A stretch of 64,000 bases of DNA, taken from the NCBI RefSeq assembly GCF_900167335.1, contig NZ_FUXI01000014.1:1-64000 (forward strand), given 5' to 3'. The position numbers and the translations under genes are program-made. Positions within the stretch are counted from its first letter, which is position 1, and the number at the start of each line of letters is the position of its first letter. The notes beneath the pieces were generated by a model. That model was given only the letters and a program-made list of their open reading frames with translations. It did no database searches and was not told the DNA's origin. This document shows positions 8,193-16,555 of this stretch, piece by piece. The DNA comes from Pilibacter termitis (GTDB lineage: Bacteria; Bacillota; Bacilli; Lactobacillales; Streptococcaceae).

Positions 8193-9497
8193 TTATTTAG
8201 CGTTTTCTTCTACTGCTTTTGCCCATTTTGTATTGAGATCTTTCATGATGTCAGCAAAACTTTCTTTCGTATTCCCAATCCCCGCATCAACAATACGACG
8301 TTTTTGGTCTTCAGTTGTACCAACACCTACTTCTGAGGCGTTGTTTACGTCTGTAAAGAGGGACTCTTTCCCTGCTGGTGCTGGTTTTTCTTCCATTAAG
8401 ACAACCCCTGCATCAGCAAGACCTTGAAGGGCAACTGGTAAATCTGCACCTTTCACTGCTGAAAGACCACCATTGACTTCTGCATAATCTGATTTATCAA
8501 CCATCCAATCTATAAACTGACGTGCTGCTTTTTTCTTCGCATCAGATGAATTTTTATTGATACCGTAGTTGTAATCGCCACCAATTGCTAAATAGGTTTT
8601 TCCATCTACTTGATTTGGAAATGCTTGGAATGTTACATCGCTATCATTGTCTTTATTATCATCTGCATCTTTAAGTTGTGGAATCGCCCATGAACCAAGC
8701 AATAAGCAACCAATTTTCCCATTAGCAAAATCAATTTTAGATTGTTCCCAATCCGTTGTTGTAGGATCATTTTCAATTAAACCTTTGTTTGCCAATTGGT
8801 ACAAGGTGTCATAAATTGTCCACATGGTACTTCCTTCTGTAAATGCTTTCGTGTCATTTGCCATATCAAATGTGATACTTGGATTCCCTGAAACACCTGC
8901 ACGAATGAAATCCCAGTTAGAAAGCACCCAACCTGCTGCATAGTTTGTATAGAAAGGTGTCACACCATCTAATTTTTTCTCCGCTTCCATTAATTTGATA
9001 AAGTCCGCCGTTGTTGTAGGAAATTCCTTATAACCTGCGTCATTCATGACTTTCTTATTTACCAAAAATCCAGTTGCGTTTGCTTGAGACGGCAAGCCGT
9101 ATTGAACACCTTCATATTGACGGTCAGCTAAAAGCACATACTTTTCTTCTAAATCTTTCGATTTGCCAAGTGGCTCAAAGAAATTGCCATAATCTTGTGG
9201 CTTAATATCAGCAGGAATCATCAAAACATCACCGTAGTCTTTAGAGTTCATACGAGTTTTCATTTGTCCGCCGTAATCTGTAATCGTTTGAATGTTGACT
9301 TTGATGTCAGGATATTCTTCATTAAATTTCTTAACGTACTTATCCCATGTACCGTCTGCTTGCCAATCAGTCTTGTGGTTTATAAAAGTAATGGAAGTTT
9401 TACCTTCTGCTTCCTCCTCTTTGTTACCACAACCTGTCATCAACAATGCTGAAGTTGCCACGACACCAAGTGTTCCAAATACAGTTTTCAGTTTCAT
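8193..9497 (-). CDS. Sugar ABC transporter substrate-binding lipoprotein
   Basis: A 434-residue extracellular solute-binding protein of the family-1 type. It begins MKLKTVFGTLGVVATSALLM with the lipobox LLMTGC, so Cys23 is lipidated and the protein stays on the outer face of the membrane. Start 9497 is chosen because AAAGGAGAC lies just upstream; a longer frame adds 12 residues with no signal-peptide sense. It is the first gene of the importer operon, followed by the two permeases. Its promoter has an overlapping GntR-type operator and a cre-like site, so it is likely repressed without substrate and by preferred sugars. Ligand inferred: beta-manno- or gluco-oligosaccharide. Confidence 0.9.
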   Translation of the reverse strand: MKLKTVFGTLGVVATSALLMTGCGNKEEEAEGKTSITFINHKTDWQADGTWDKYVKKFNEEYPDIKVNIQTITDYGGQMKTRMNSKDYGDVLMIPADIKPQDYGNFFEPLGKSKDLEEKYVLLADRQYEGVQYGLPSQANATGFLVNKKVMNDAGYKEFPTTTADFIKLMEAEKKLDGVTPFYTNYAAGWVLSNWDFIRAGVSGNPSITFDMANDTKAFTEGSTMWTIYDTLYQLANKGLIENDPTTTDWEQSKIDFANGKIGCLLLGSWAIPQLKDADDNKDNDSDVTFQAFPNQVDGKTYLAIGGDYNYGINKNSSDAKKKAARQFIDWMVDKSDYAEVNGGLSAVKGADLPVALQGLADAGVVLMEEKPAPAGKESLFTDVNNASEVGVGTTEDQKRRIVDAGIGNTKESFADIMKDLNTKWAKAVEENAK

Positions 9498-9550
9498 AAT
9501 ATAGGTCTCCTTTTTCGTGCAGATAGTATGCACTTTATTTTTCGCAAGTT

Positions 9551-9599
9551 TGAACCCGCTTACAACTTAAAGTATATACTTTATCATTCTTCCTGTCAA
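9551..9599 (-). promoter_or_regulatory. Promoter of the sugar importer operon with overlapping operator and cre-like site
   Basis: On the minus strand: -35 TTGACA (9594-9599), a 17-bp spacer, and -10 TATACT (9571-9576). The 16-bp palindrome TAAAGTATATACTTTA (9568-9583) covers the -10 and contains GTATATAC, which fits the GTxTAxAC core of GntR/HutC-type operators. Just downstream, TGTAAGCGGGTTCA (9551-9564) resembles a catabolite-responsive element (TGnAAnCGnnnnCA). This suggests double control by the GntR gene at 14305 and by CcpA. Confidence 0.8.
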
Positions 9600-9733
9600 T
9601 GCTTTTTTAAAAAAGTTTCAAAATATTTTTTTGTAATAAAATTTATTCCACTTCTTTGTTTTTGATAGAATAAATAAAGGGCACCTCTAAAATTCAAAAA
9701 ACTTATCCTGCCTAAAAAAAGATTAAACAAGAC

Positions 9734-9776
9734 AAAAAAACGCATGAAATCAAAGACTGAAGTTCATACGTTTTTT
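9734..9776. terminator. Intrinsic terminator, probably of the ABC exporter/GH113 transcript
   Basis: AAAAAACGCATGAA pairs with TTCATACGTTTTTT around a loop of about 14 nt, with one mismatch, and has A and T tracts on the two sides, so it could work in both directions. The rest of the 9534-10204 gap holds the importer promoter and the repeat cluster. Confidence 0.65.
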
Positions 9777-9796
9777 ATCTTGCTAAATATTGATCG

Positions 9797-10203
9797 ATGT
9801 CGCAAACTTCAAAACACCTCTCTCGCTTTTCTTTGTCTAGCTGCGAGGGGCAGGAGTTTGGTCGCTGTTCACAATGCCACCTGAAGCTCTACTTCAGGCA
9901 AGTAAATGGCACGGCTCACTGCGACAAACTCCTAACCACCCCTCTCCGCTTTTCTTTGTCTAGCTACGAGGGGCTGAAGTCTGGCAACTACTCACAATGT
10001 CGCTCGAAACTTCGTTTCGAGTGAATAAACGACATGGTTCGCTGTTGCAAACTTCAAACCGCCCCTCTCCGCTTTTCTTTGTCTAGCTACGAGGGGCTGA
10101 AGTCTGGCAACTACTCACAATGTCGCTCGAAACTTCGTTTCGAGTGAATAAACGACATGGTTCGCTGTTGCAAACTTCAAACCGCCCCTCTCCGCTTTTC
10201 TTG
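9797..10203. repeat. Second cluster of hairpin repeats, three units, inverse orientation
   Basis: The same family as at the window start, with the linker now as CCGCTTTTCTTTGTCTAGCT. Unit 1 has GAGGGGC, GGAGTTTG/CAAACTCC and CCTGAAGC/CTTCAGG arms. Units 2 and 3 have TGAAGTCTG/CAAACTTCA and CTCGAAAC/GTTTCGAG and are identical copies with a 123-bp period (9961 onward and 10084 onward). The cluster ends next to the exporter stop codon at 10205. Open frames across it are by-products of the repeat. Confidence 0.88.
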
Positions 10204-10204
10204 T

Positions 10205-11959
10205 TCATTGTAAAGTTTGCATTTCGTAGAATTTTCCTTTTCGAGTCATTAATTCGTCAAAAGTACCGAGTTCGATACATTTCCCGTCTTGAATTACCGC
10301 TATTCTATCAGCATTTCTAATCGTCGAAAGTCTGTGAGCAACAATGAATGTCGTGCGATTTCTTTGCATTTCAACGAGCGATTCTTGAATTTTTCTCTCA
10401 GAAACAACATCAAGAGCTGAAGTCGCTTCATCCATTACAATAACCTTCGGGTCACGTATTAATGCTCTAGCAATTGAAATCCGTTGTTTTTGCCCGCCTG
10501 AGAGCATTCCTCCATTTTCTCCAATCTCTGTGTAAACACCTTTAGGAAATTTGTCAATTACGCTTTTTAGATTGGTCATCTTCAGCACTTTTTCAAGCTG
10601 TTCATCTGTCACATCGTCTGCTCCATACGTGATATTGTCACGAATCGTACCAGACAGCAAAATCGAATTTTGTGGTACAACAGCAATATGTTTTCTTACA
10701 GAATGGAGATTTAGAGTTGTCATATCTTTTCCATCAAGGAAAATCTTTCCTGAAGAAGGTGTTATAAAACCGATTGCTAAATTAAGAATAGTAGACTTAC
10801 CAGACCCCGATTCTCCCACTAGAGCGATTGTCTCACCTGATTGGACAGTCAAATCAAGTCCTGCAATGATATTTTTCCCCGTCTCATAAGAAAAGTACAC
10901 ATTTTCAAACAAAAACTGACCTTGAATAGTAGAGACTTTTATTCGCCCGTGATGACTTTCCACTTTATCTGACACGAGAATTTCTCCAATCGAATTGACC
11001 GACTCCATTCCTTTGGCTACCATTGGAATAAGATTGATTAAATTAGCCGCAGATGCCACAACTGTCCCAAAATACGTTTGGTACATTACAACTTCTCCCG
11101 GCGTAACTTTCCCCTTTATTGCCAATATCGCAGTAAAGAGAAGACAAAAAATCTGAAACAACTGGAAAACTGACCATGATATAGAACCAAAAAAAGCCTG
11201 TATAACATCCAGTTTTATTCCTTTTTTAAAAACTTTATCAAATTGTAGTCGCAAACGTTGAATTTCTCGATTTTCTAATGCGTGAGCACGTGACATAGGA
11301 ACAAAATTTATCATTTCCATCACCTTAGCTGATGTCTGTTCCATTTCATGACGAAACTCAGAATTGCTCGATTCGATTTGTTTAGAAAAAAGTTTAATTA
11401 AAAACGTTGCTATCGGAATTGTGGCGATAAAAAAGAGAAACACAACTCGACTGGTAGCAAGCGTAATCGCAAGTGCTACAATCATATTTACCGAAACGCT
11501 GAGCAAGCTAATGAAAATCTGCGAAGAGAGAGTTTGCACTGTTTCAACGTCTCGCATGATTTTTGATTGCAAAACACCCGATTTCAAATCCTTTTGATAG
11601 GAAATGGATAGCTGCTGTAATTTTCTAATCAAAGCACCTCGCAGATTTGCTTCCACATTGCGAATAGCCGTGCTATAAAATTTTGTGTGGAAATAGTTGG
11701 AGACGATGTTTTGTAGAATCAAAAAAATCATGAAACTGCCACAAAATATTACGTTTTTTAAGCTATCATTGTTGATTTTTGTGATATTATCAATCACAAT
11801 CGACATAACCAAAGGTGAAATCCACGCTGGCGTATCTTTGACAATGTAAAGCAAAGCTGAAATGAATAGACGTTTATAATTCCCTTGATATAAGGCTAAC
11901 AAGGTTTTGAGCGGATTTCCTTTATTTTTTTCGTAATTTTCTTGGATATTCCCTGTCAT
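10205..11959 (-). CDS. ABC transporter, fused permease and ATP-binding protein (exporter half-transporter)
   Basis: A 584-residue type IV (MsbA/LmrA-like) half-transporter. It has an N-terminal six-helix membrane domain (about residues 30-310) and a C-terminal nucleotide-binding domain with Walker A GESGSGKST, signature LSGGQKQRIS, Walker B VIVMDEATSALD and the switch His in IVAHRLST. It presumably works as a homodimer exporting a lipid, peptide or drug-like molecule. It lies downstream of the GH113 gene in the same direction with about 60 bp between them, so co-transcription is likely. A role in glycan use is not obvious. The 3' end abuts the hairpin-repeat cluster. Confidence 0.85.
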   Translation of the reverse strand: MTGNIQENYEKNKGNPLKTLLALYQGNYKRLFISALLYIVKDTPAWISPLVMSIVIDNITKINNDSLKNVIFCGSFMIFLILQNIVSNYFHTKFYSTAIRNVEANLRGALIRKLQQLSISYQKDLKSGVLQSKIMRDVETVQTLSSQIFISLLSVSVNMIVALAITLATSRVVFLFFIATIPIATFLIKLFSKQIESSNSEFRHEMEQTSAKVMEMINFVPMSRAHALENREIQRLRLQFDKVFKKGIKLDVIQAFFGSISWSVFQLFQIFCLLFTAILAIKGKVTPGEVVMYQTYFGTVVASAANLINLIPMVAKGMESVNSIGEILVSDKVESHHGRIKVSTIQGQFLFENVYFSYETGKNIIAGLDLTVQSGETIALVGESGSGKSTILNLAIGFITPSSGKIFLDGKDMTTLNLHSVRKHIAVVPQNSILLSGTIRDNITYGADDVTDEQLEKVLKMTNLKSVIDKFPKGVYTEIGENGGMLSGGQKQRISIARALIRDPKVIVMDEATSALDVVSERKIQESLVEMQRNRTTFIVAHRLSTIRNADRIAVIQDGKCIELGTFDELMTRKGKFYEMQTLQ

Positions 11960-12022
11960 GTGAGCACTTCTTTCAAATTAATATAGTTTCAAGCGACAAT
12001 CTCTGTGGCTTTAGGGAAATTT

Positions 12023-12970
12023 CTAGGTGAAATCTTTTTCCGCCCACTTTATAAAATATTCTTTAACGATTGATTCTGCTGGTTTGCCATAAATTGCATA
12101 GTCATTATCTGTCGCAGCTTTTTCTATCGGATAAATATCTGCTTTCCAATCCCAAATTCCAAACCCTCCAACCCAATCACGTTTTTTACAAGCGGCAAAC
12201 ATTGTTTTATAAAATGTCGCTTGTGTCTCAAGGTTGGTTTCACCGTCAAATTGCCAATCATTTGGTAAATATTGACTGCCAGTTCTACTGGCACAGCCTA
12301 CTTCACAAAAGAAAAATGGTTTTTCAAATTTTTTCACCACTGCCTCTATTCTATTCAGCTCTTCTTCCCAAATCTTGACAGAATAATATCCTGAACTAGA
12401 AATCACGTCTAGTGCGTCCCACCAAGTCACCGCATCTTCTTGGAATTTGTCGCAATTATACGTTAACAAACCAGTATAACGCTTGCGAACCAAGGAAATT
12501 AAATCACGCCACTCTTTGTCACGGCGATCTGCATTCACCAATTCACAACCAATAACAAACATCTCGACATTTGTCTTTTCAGCAATATCCGCATAATGCA
12601 AAATATATTTATTATAGCTTTCAAACCATTCTGACCAAGCTGGTTCAACAGGTGCTGCATGATCAAAAAAGTTGATATGTGCTCTCCATGTTCCGTCACT
12701 TACATTGACCATAGGTTTTAAAATCACTTGCAAATCAAGGGATTGTGCATAGCGAATCATTTTGATGACTTCTTCATCTGCCAAATTCCAATCTTCTTGA
12801 TAATGAATTTTCGTTGACCAAGGTGTATCTTGCTCTGCAACGACCGCTAAAATAACAGAATTGGCTTGCGTCCTTTGTTTTAGCAGTGCCAATGATTCGT
12901 AAGAGGACGCTCTATCCCACTCACCACGTTTGTTCATAAATCCAAAAGTAATACCATTAATAAATTTCAT
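12023..12970 (-). CDS. Glycoside hydrolase family 113-like beta-1,4-mannanase
   Basis: A 315-residue (beta/alpha)8 enzyme that resembles GH113 endo-beta-1,4-mannanases. Candidate catalytic residues are E143 in FVIGCELVN (acid/base) and E223 in FFCEVGCASRTGS (nucleophile). Their spacing of 80 residues equals that known for the GH113 type enzyme (Glu151/Glu231). The opening INGITFGF and LKPMVNVSDGTWRAHI also fit. There is no signal peptide, so it would cut imported manno-oligosaccharides in the cytosol rather than polymer outside. A good ribosome site (AAAGGAGACATC) precedes the ATG. Its divergent partner is the CE7 esterase, and a GTATATAC operator lies in between. Confidence 0.8.
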   Translation of the reverse strand: MKFINGITFGFMNKRGEWDRASSYESLALLKQRTQANSVILAVVAEQDTPWSTKIHYQEDWNLADEEVIKMIRYAQSLDLQVILKPMVNVSDGTWRAHINFFDHAAPVEPAWSEWFESYNKYILHYADIAEKTNVEMFVIGCELVNADRRDKEWRDLISLVRKRYTGLLTYNCDKFQEDAVTWWDALDVISSSGYYSVKIWEEELNRIEAVVKKFEKPFFFCEVGCASRTGSQYLPNDWQFDGETNLETQATFYKTMFAACKKRDWVGGFGIWDWKADIYPIEKAATDNDYAIYGKPAESIVKEYFIKWAEKDFT

Positions 12971-13004
12971 GATGTCTCCTTTTTCGATAATTTTTCCCAG
13001 CTCT

Positions 13005-13018
13005 TGTAATCGCTTTAA
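13005..13018. promoter_or_regulatory. Weak cre-like site
   Basis: TGTAATCGCTTTAA matches the TGnAAnCGnnnnCA catabolite-responsive pattern with one mismatch, in the divergent GH113/esterase regulatory region. It is weaker than the site at 9551-9564. Confidence 0.35.
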
Positions 13019-13057
13019 ACTTTTTCCACCTGCACCCTTAAAAATTTTAGTTTCTTC

Positions 13058-13088
13058 TTGACACTCCCTCTCAAAAGTATATACTTAA
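13058..13088 (+). promoter_or_regulatory. Promoter with GntR-type operator upstream of the CE7 esterase
   Basis: Plus-strand -35 TTGACA (13058-13063), 16-bp spacer, -10 TATACT (13080-13085). The palindrome AAGTATATACTT (13075-13086) covers the -10, as at the importer promoter. The start point would be near 13092, leaving a leader of about 160 nt that contains a hairpin repeat. The same operator may also control the minus-strand GH113 gene, for which I see no clear -35. Confidence 0.72.
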
Positions 13089-13137
13089 TCCAGAGGTTCT
13101 ATTTTAATTTAAACTACAAAATTTGTCAAGAAAGAAA

Positions 13138-13245
13138 AAGAGAGGTGGTGTGGAGTTTGGAATAGTAATCTACGTTGTTCCGTTGCATTCAACGTTGTAA
13201 ACAGTTGCCAAACTCCAACTCCTCGTAGCTAAACAAAAGAAAGAG
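13138..13245. repeat. Diverged single copy of the hairpin repeat
   Basis: Inner arms TGGAGTTTGG and CCAAACTCCA pair perfectly. The outer arms GAGAGGTGG and CTCCTCG are weaker, and the apical part has CAACG/CGTTG-type arms. The linker survives as TAGCTAAACAAAAGAAAGAGAG and runs straight into the ribosome site of the esterase gene. Confidence 0.75.
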
Positions 13246-13255
13246 AGAGTAAAAA

Positions 13256-14200
13256 ATGATCGATTTAACAAAATTGGAAAATTATAAAGGAACTGGAAAT
13301 AAGCCTGATGATTTTGAGCAATATTGGGATACAGCACTCGCTGAACTTGCCGAATTTCCGCTTAATTACGAATTGGAAGAAATTGAGTTTCACTCAAATG
13401 TGGCACGTGCTTATCATCTTTGGTTTACTTCACCTGACGGTGCACGTATTCACGCTCAACTTCTAACTCCAAAGGAAACAGCTGGAAAAAAATTCAAAGG
13501 GTTGCTCCAATTTCATGGGTATCATGGTGATAGCGGAGATTGGGTAGATAAAATAGGTGCCGTGGCAGAAGGGTTTGTCGTTGCTGCTCTTGATGCTCGT
13601 GGTCAAGGTGGGTTGTCTGAGGATAACACTAAGACAAGTGGTGGTGTTTTAAAAGGTCTGATCATTCGTGGCATGGAAGAAGGGTGCGATAACCTTTATT
13701 ACAAACGTGTTTACCTTGATTGTGCACATATTGCCAAAATCTTGATGGCTTTTGATTTCGTTGACGAAACACGCATTTTCGCTCAAGGTGCCTCACAAGG
13801 TGGTGCATTGACAGTTGCCTGTGCGGCTCTTGTTCCTCAAATCAAAAAAATTATCGCAACCTATCCTTTTTTATGCGATTACCGCAAAGCGTTTAATCTA
13901 GGAGCTCAAACTTCTGCATTTGAGGAAATTCCTTACTGGTTTCAATTTCGAGACCCTTTGCATAAACGTGAAGAGGAAATCTTCAACACACTTTCCTATA
14001 TTGATTTGCAGCATTTAGCTCCTCGAATCAAGGCGGAGGTCGTCTGGGTTATGGGAATGCAAGATACAATCGTGCCTCCTGAAACACAGCTTTCAGCTTA
14101 CAACAACATTACCAGTAAAAAACGACTGATAGCGTTGCCTGAATACGGTCACGAATATCTTCCAAAAGTTTCTGATGAACTTCAAGGATTTTTTGACTAA
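13256..14200 (+). CDS. Acetylxylan esterase / cephalosporin-C deacetylase family (CE7) esterase
   Basis: A 314-residue alpha/beta hydrolase that removes acetyl groups from sugars or oligosaccharides. The CE7 hallmarks are all present: RGQGG (115-119), nucleophile S180 in GASQGG, D270 in GMQDTIVPP and H299 in YGHEY. There is no signal peptide, so it would act on imported acetylated oligosaccharides, consistent with acetylated mannan or xylan fragments as substrate. It is transcribed away from the GH113 gene, under a promoter with the same operator as the importer. It is followed by a strong bidirectional terminator. Confidence 0.9.
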   Translation: MIDLTKLENYKGTGNKPDDFEQYWDTALAELAEFPLNYELEEIEFHSNVARAYHLWFTSPDGARIHAQLLTPKETAGKKFKGLLQFHGYHGDSGDWVDKIGAVAEGFVVAALDARGQGGLSEDNTKTSGGVLKGLIIRGMEEGCDNLYYKRVYLDCAHIAKILMAFDFVDETRIFAQGASQGGALTVACAALVPQIKKIIATYPFLCDYRKAFNLGAQTSAFEEIPYWFQFRDPLHKREEEIFNTLSYIDLQHLAPRIKAEVVWVMGMQDTIVPPETQLSAYNNITSKKRLIALPEYGHEYLPKVSDELQGFFD

Positions 14201-14232
14201 CCAATAAGGAAAACAACCGTTTGAGAGAGCCA

Positions 14233-14277
14233 AAAATCGCATGAAATCTGTTCTAATGAACGATTTCATGCGATTTT
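14233..14277. terminator. Bidirectional intrinsic terminator
   Basis: A 16-bp perfect stem (14233-14248 with 14262-14277; AAAATCGCATGAAATC and its complement), a 13-nt loop and a T-rich tail, between the convergent esterase and GntR genes. Confidence 0.88.
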
Positions 14278-14304
14278 ATTTTTAGTGACACCCTTTAGGA
14301 GTCT

Positions 14305-15021
14305 CTAAATCTTTCGATGTAGTACGATTTCAAAACCATATTTATCGTAGCGATGCACACTTGTCGAACTTTCAAACGCTGTACCATCTGCTAAATAACC
14401 AATTTGCCTCACCTCAACTACTGGATCATTTTCCTCAAGTTGCAATTTTTCAGCCTCATCTTTTGTCGCCTTACGAGCGGTAATCGTTCGTCGTGCTAAA
14501 GAAATTTTCAACCCAACTTTATGCTCAATATAGTGATAAATTGACTGCTGGACATCTTTTAGTTTCAAATCAGGAATAACAGTCACTGGCATATAGGTAT
14601 ATTCCAAAACCGTTGGAAAACCGTCAATCTGACGGACACGGACAATTTTATAAACTTTTCCTTTAGGATTCATATTCAGTCTATCCGCCACATTTTCAGG
14701 CACCGTTACCGTTTCAAAAACAAAAACTTGTGAAGTAACGTTTTGTTTGGGATTAAGAGCGGTTGTTCCTAAAAATTGGTTCGCTTCAGCTAAAATTTCT
14801 ATCTCTGACGGCGAAATTTCTTGAACAAACGTCCCTTTACCTCTTTGCTTGATGATAAATCCATCGTCCACAAGCATATCAAACGCTTTTTTTACCGTCA
14901 ATTTACTAGCTGAAAATTCTTTGCCTACTTCAGTTTCCTTAGGTAAGATTTCCCCACCTTTATAGAAACCTGTGACAATTTTGTTACGAAAATCATTGTA
15001 TATTATCTGATACTTATTCAT
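14305..15021 (-). CDS. GntR/HutC-family transcriptional regulator with UTRA ligand domain
   Basis: A 238-residue regulator. The N-terminal winged helix (residues 1-70) includes FYKGGEILPKETEVGKEFSASKLTVKKAFDMLVDDGFI and the wing RGKGTFV. The C-terminal UTRA effector domain (about 90-238) includes KGKVYKIVRVRQIDGFPTVLEYTYMP. It probably represses the surrounding sugar genes: the GTATATAC palindromes at 9568-9583 and 13075-13086 match the GTxTAxAC core bound by this subfamily. The inducer would be a (phospho)sugar from the pathway. It is convergent with the esterase gene and is the last gene of the locus. Confidence 0.85.
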   Translation of the reverse strand: MNKYQIIYNDFRNKIVTGFYKGGEILPKETEVGKEFSASKLTVKKAFDMLVDDGFIIKQRGKGTFVQEISPSEIEILAEANQFLGTTALNPKQNVTSQVFVFETVTVPENVADRLNMNPKGKVYKIVRVRQIDGFPTVLEYTYMPVTVIPDLKLKDVQQSIYHYIEHKVGLKISLARRTITARKATKDEAEKLQLEENDPVVEVRQIGYLADGTAFESSTSVHRYDKYGFEIVLHRKI

Positions 15022-15298
15022 CTTCTCACCCTATCAAAAAAACTTTTATGTAACTCGTTTCAAAAAAATCTACAAATAATCTAGGGATTAAATGGTATAA
15101 AAAAAGAAGAGTTCCCTCTCATCTTGTTCCTCCTCATTTTTTACATATCAATCATGCACGATGAAACAAGAGTTTTTTATATCACTCTTGACACTAAGCT
15201 CTGCAAAACTCAATGCTTACTTAGATTTGTTTATGCTAATCATATCAGAGCGTTTTTAATAATGCAAGGGATTTTACAATAAAAGTTTTTTAGCTGAG

Positions 15299-15349
15299 CT
15301 ATCTTGCTTTACAAGCTACCAGTTCTATGCTATATTGTTTTACAAGATA
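15299..15349 (+). promoter_or_regulatory. padR promoter with two tandem operator-like repeats
   Basis: -35 TTTACA (15308-15313), 17-bp spacer, -10 TATATT (15331-15336). Two related 20-bp blocks, CTATCTTGCTTTACAAGCTA (15299-15318) and CTATATTGTTTTACAAGATA (15330-15349), cover the -35 and -10. Each has inverted CTTG/CAAG or TTG/CAA arms. This fits autorepression by the PadR protein. The remainder of the 15022-15372 gap shows no gene. Confidence 0.6.
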
Positions 15350-15375
15350 GTGAATAATTATCGAAAGGTGGTGTG

Positions 15376-15711
15376 ATGATGAATGAAAAAATTTCTTCAC
15401 AAATGTTAAAAGGAATTTTAGAGGGGTGTCTTTTGCAAATTATTTCTCAAGGAGAAGTGTATGGCTATGAAATGAATCTAAAACTCGCAAGCTATGGACT
15501 AGATGCTGTTTCTGAGGGGTCGATTTATCCTTTACTTTTGAAAATGCAAAAGAAAGAGCTGATTACAAGTACGCTAAAAAAATCGGATGAAGGGCCTATG
15601 AGAAAATATTACACATTAACTGAAAAAGGAAAAATAGAAAAAGAAAAATTTTTCTTGCAATGGCAAGAATTATCAAAAGCTGTGAATGAATTATGGAGGT
15701 GTGCGGAATGA
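15376..15711 (+). CDS. PadR-family transcriptional regulator
   Basis: A 111-residue winged-helix protein of PadR subfamily 2. MNEKISSQMLKGILEGCLLQIISQGEVYGYEM and SEGSIYPLLLKMQKKELITS...GPMRKYYTLTEKGK are the family signature, with the recognition helix around YGYEMNLKL. Three tandem start codons (GTG-ATG-ATG) follow the site AAAGGTGG; the second is used here, but the third is equally possible. The stop overlaps the start of the next gene (ATGA), so it is coupled to a membrane protein that it probably controls, as is common for PadR pairs. Confidence 0.85.
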   Translation: MMNEKISSQMLKGILEGCLLQIISQGEVYGYEMNLKLASYGLDAVSEGSIYPLLLKMQKKELITSTLKKSDEGPMRKYYTLTEKGKIEKEKFFLQWQELSKAVNELWRCAE

Positions 15712-16514
15712 ATACAAAAGAATTAATTCAAAAAAATGATGAACTTCGGAAAAAACTAAATGAGCAAAACGCCAAATATTATGGAGATTTGTTACTCTAT
15801 CTTCGTAGCAAATCTTATGTAAAAAAAGAGGAATTAGTAGAAGAAACCTTATTTGAAATCTTACAAGATATTTTGACCGCTCAAGAAAATGAACAATCTG
15901 CTGAAGAATATTTTGGCAAAAATCCTGAAAAAATCGCAAATGAAATCTTGGAAGAATTGCCAAATGAAAATTGGCTTAAAATCCTAAAAACTAGCGGAGC
16001 ATACTATATCTTTTTCCTACTCACTGGCGGGATTTACTTCGGATTGTTTACTGAAAAAACATTGAATTTCGGGTTTCTTTTAGTTGGTTCAATAGCGATA
16101 TGCCTGTTATTTACTTGGATACTTTATTTATTAGGAAAACTCGTTTATGCAAGAAAAAAACAAGTATTTTATTGGGTATTGTTAGCAGTATCATGTTTAC
16201 CTATCATCACCCTATTCGTTATAGGTGGGAAATTCATTCATTTTTGGGAGGTGCCAGTAAGTGAAATCGTGTTATTTTATCTAAAAATCATTTGCTGGAC
16301 TCTCGTTCTTTTGGTTACTGTTTATACTGCAGAAAAAGAAAGTCGTTTGGCACTCACTCTTGTAGCTGTTTATTGCTTTACGTTAGCAACAGCTTTTATT
16401 GAAAAAATTCACATACTCTCTCTTGTATCAGGTATTTCTATCGTTGGTAGCATTTTAGCTGCAGTAGGAATTGTACTTTTCGTGAAACTTTATGTGAAAC
16501 CCAAAAAACAATAG
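15708..16514 (+). CDS. DUF1129-like integral membrane protein, PadR partner
   Basis: A 268-residue protein. The N-terminal 95 residues are soluble, charged and helical (MNTKELIQKNDELRKKLNEQNAKYYGDLL... with EEYFGKNPEKIANEI). They are followed by about six membrane segments from residue 105 onward. The start at 15708 is chosen over a frame beginning 15 nt earlier, because GGAGGTG lies at the right distance and the gene then overlaps padR by 4 nt. The layout resembles DUF1129 proteins of Lactobacillales; that assignment is by pattern only. The function is unknown, and a membrane-stress response role would fit PadR control. Confidence 0.65.
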   Translation: MNTKELIQKNDELRKKLNEQNAKYYGDLLLYLRSKSYVKKEELVEETLFEILQDILTAQENEQSAEEYFGKNPEKIANEILEELPNENWLKILKTSGAYYIFFLLTGGIYFGLFTEKTLNFGFLLVGSIAICLLFTWILYLLGKLVYARKKQVFYWVLLAVSCLPIITLFVIGGKFIHFWEVPVSEIVLFYLKIICWTLVLLVTVYTAEKESRLALTLVAVYCFTLATAFIEKIHILSLVSGISIVGSILAAVGIVLFVKLYVKPKKQ

Positions 16515-16523
16515 ACTTCTCTA

Positions 16524-16553
16524 AAAAAGCGTGCAATCACTCGCACGCTTTTT
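16524..16553. terminator. Bidirectional intrinsic terminator
   Basis: AAAAAGCGTGC (16524-16534) pairs with GCACGCTTTTT (16543-16553) around an 8-nt loop, between the convergent DUF1129-like and ABC-F genes. Confidence 0.88.
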
Positions 16554-16555
16554 CT

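Noticed and set aside
15105-15180. Possible terminator with CTTGTT and AACAAG arms
   Set aside because: The stem is short with a very long loop and several mismatches; not distinguishable from chance in AT-rich DNA.
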